A stretch of 7,320 nucleotides of DNA from an uncultured Clostridiaceae bacterium (GTDB lineage: Bacteria > Bacillota > Clostridia > Lachnospirales > Lachnospiraceae). The notes beneath the pieces were generated by a model that did no database searches, was not told the DNA's origin, and worked only from the letters and a program-made list of their open reading frames with translations. The stretch is taken from the NCBI GenBank assembly GCA_947175805.1, contig CAMWOF010000117.1, positions 1 through 7,320 on the forward strand, given 5' to 3'. Positions 6,652-7,320 of this stretch are shown one piece after another. Both the position numbers and the translations under genes were made by a program. The stretch's first letter is position 1, and every line of letters starts with the position of its first letter.

Positions 6652-6762
6652 TTAAATTGTGGATTCCTGTGCTTCGTTCACCTGACATCCATATCCATGC
6701 ATCATCAAGTATAACATATCATCCGGCACAAAGGCAGCCACCCGAAGGAGACCGCCAGGCAT
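6652..6762 (-). CDS. Possible 36-residue leader ORF (doubtful)
   Basis: ATG at 6762 opens 36 codons (beginning MPGGLLRVAAFVPDDM, ending NEAQESTI). The TAA at 6654-6652 overlaps the ribosome binding site of the DUF6033-like gene, an arrangement suited to translational coupling. The composition looks protein-like, but there is no ribosome binding site before this ATG, and half of the frame lies inside the 6711-6782 stem-loop, which could itself explain the sequence. The frame is open a further 15 codons upstream without a better ATG. This is a low-confidence candidate only. Confidence 0.2.
   Translation of the reverse strand: MPGGLLRVAAFVPDDMLYLMMHGYGCQVNEAQESTI
6708..6716 (-). promoter_or_regulatory. 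Candidate extended -10 promoter of the DUF6033-like gene
   Basis: Read on the minus strand, TGTTATACT (6716-6708) gives TATACT with the upstream TG of extended -10 promoters. There is no good -35 box at 17 bases. Transcription would start near 6701, giving a leader of about 66 nt. The element overlaps the 3' arm of the large stem-loop, so it may be part of that structure and not a promoter. Confidence 0.35.
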
Positions 6763-6782
6763 GCGCCGGACATATATGTTAT
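6711..6782 (-). ncRNA. 72-nt structured stem-loop in the leader of the DUF6033-like gene
   Basis: On the minus strand ATAACATAT (6782-6774) pairs with ATATGTTAT (6719-6711), and TCCGGC (6770-6765) pairs with GCCGGA (6727-6722). Inside is a second helix in which GGCGGUCUCC and GGUGGCUGCC pair around a UUCG tetraloop closed by C-G, with one U-U mismatch and two G-U pairs. On the plus strand those three positions become A-C or A-A mismatches, so the minus strand is the better RNA. No U-run follows, so it is not a plain terminator. It does not match any riboswitch consensus I know, including c-di-GMP classes I and II. It may be a 5' leader element, a processing site or a palindromic repeat. Confidence 0.5.
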
Positions 6783-6958
6783 TAAATAGCAACACAACCG
6801 ATTTGTTCTAAGGTAAGGGTGGGGTATACATGAATCACAAAGACACAGACAAATATGTCTGCAAAAAAACGCCATCCTTAGCCTGCAATATAAAACTCAA
6901 CACAAATCCATTTGTGCATACAATAAATGATAGAGATTTCCACTATCTCTTATTTACT

Positions 6959-6986
6959 GTATCGGCACACTGTCCACAATTCGTTA
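6959..6986 (-). promoter_or_regulatory. Candidate sigma-28 (flagellar sigma) promoter
   Basis: Read on the minus strand, TAAC (6986-6983), a 16-base spacer and GCCGATAC (6966-6959) match the sigma-28/SigD consensus TAAA-N15-GCCGATAT at 3 of 4 and 7 of 8 positions. It points at the DUF6033-like gene and would give a leader of about 315 nt that contains the stem-loop at 6711-6782. The setting, downstream of a FliD-like gene, supports a flagellar sigma factor, but the long leader and the imperfect -35 leave doubt. Confidence 0.42.
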
Positions 6987-7013
6987 TAGGAATTTTTAAA
7001 ATATTTAATTATC

Positions 7014-7320
7014 CTACAATTCTTTATCTACCGTATTTCCAATCAGCTTGGATATGGTATCCGAATATGTGCCGCTGCTGGTATAAGTGCTGGCCGTCCG
7101 GTTTTTTCCCGTACTGATGCCTGCAATTTCAGCAGACCTCTGGCTAATACGGTCTGCATAGGAATTAGAGCCCTTAAACAGAGTCGTCAGGGTTGTAATC
7201 CTTTCCTCCTTCAGCTTGGACTCATCCACCTCCAGCTTATTGCCCGTGCCGATGGTGATTACGACTGACTCAAGCACTATGCTCATACTCATGGTCATTC
7301 CGGTCATACGGCTTGCGCTT
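7014..7320 (-). CDS. C-terminal part of a FliD-like flagellar protein (5' end outside window)
   Basis: The frame is open to the window edge and ends in TAG at 7014-7016. It covers the last 101 residues of a longer protein. An ATG at 7307 lies in this frame, but four codons before it are also open and no ribosome binding site can be seen, so it is probably internal. The pattern ITIGTGNKLEVDESKLKE, followed by LFKGSNSYADRISQRSAEI, resembles the C-terminal portion of flagellar hook-associated protein 2 (FliD), where 'G(x)L.(V/I)D..KLK' and 'LF.G..' recur. The tail is Ser/Thr/Tyr-rich (TASTYTSSGTYSDTISKL). It differs from a classical FliD end, so it may be a FliD-related secreted or flagellar-associated protein and not the cap itself. 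No strong terminator follows. Confidence 0.6.
   Translation of the reverse strand, partial: SASRMTGMTMSMSIVLESVVITIGTGNKLEVDESKLKEERITTLTTLFKGSNSYADRISQRSAEIAGISTGKNRTASTYTSSGTYSDTISKLIGNTVDKEL

Larger units (their letters stand above)
6636..7013. other. 378-bp non-coding region rich in inverted repeats
   Basis: No convincing gene fills this stretch. From right to left it holds a sigma-28-like promoter (6959-6986), an AT-rich imperfect hairpin (TAAAT 6924-6928 and AGAGAT 6932-6937 against ATCTCT 6945-6950 and ATTTA 6952-6956), and a palindrome CACAAAT/ATTTGTG (6901-6916). A hairpin CAGACA/TGTCTG (6846-6861) follows, next to a run of seven A (6863-6869), and then the large stem-loop at 6711-6782. 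An extended -10 box and the ribosome binding site of the DUF6033-like gene complete it. On the minus strand the hairpins downstream of the FliD-like gene are AU-rich and make poor terminators. Confidence 0.6.

Noticed and set aside
6711..6782. Cobalamin or c-di-GMP riboswitch
   Set aside because: Plus-strand fragments such as GCCAC and GGAGACC look faintly like B12-box pieces, but the element is far too short and lacks the other conserved parts. c-di-GMP class I and II core motifs are absent, and the pairing favours the minus strand.
6830..7117. Plus-strand frame of 95 codons opening at ATG 6830
   Set aside because: Its upstream GGTGGGG is a poor ribosome binding site, its residue composition is odd (many Cys, Trp, Phe), and it runs antisense over the end of the FliD-like gene. 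It is most likely a chance frame.

Overview
The window looks like chromosomal DNA of a low-to-moderate-GC Firmicute, most likely a motile Clostridia/Lachnospiraceae-type bacterium. This is inferred from strong AGGAGG-type ribosome binding sites, an EF-G-2 type GTPase, an HD-GYP response regulator, a DUF6033-like protein and a FliD-like protein tail. No mobile element, tRNA, rRNA or CRISPR array is visible.

Left half, plus strand (1-4144): the end of a LysR-type regulator cut by the window edge; a response regulator with an HD-GYP output domain (probable c-di-GMP phosphodiesterase) behind a TATAAT-type promoter; and a 697-residue EF-G-2 family translation-factor-like GTPase. The GTPase is preceded by a perfect 8-bp dyad just upstream of its ribosome binding site and followed by a strong hairpin terminator at 4193-4246.

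Right half, minus strand (7320 down to 4282): the C-terminus of a protein resembling the tail of flagellar cap FliD-like proteins, a 378-bp non-coding region, a 247-residue protein resembling DUF6033, a 260-residue unrecognised soluble protein, and an OmpR-type response regulator with no kinase beside it. The two arms converge on the 4193-4246 hairpin. A sigma-28-like promoter and an elaborate stem-loop with a UUCG loop lie upstream of the DUF6033-like gene, which suggests that this set is expressed with the flagellar regulon. The c-di-GMP enzyme on the other strand would fit a motile/sessile theme, but that link is inference.

The most unusual observation is a 44-bp, 42-identity copy of the response regulator's phosphoacceptor-aspartate segment, sitting outside any gene between the DUF6033-like gene and the 260-residue gene. 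Its only two differences from the genic copy create a GC-rich inverted repeat. The second is the 72-bp stem-loop (6711-6782), whose pairing is better on the minus strand than on the plus strand.
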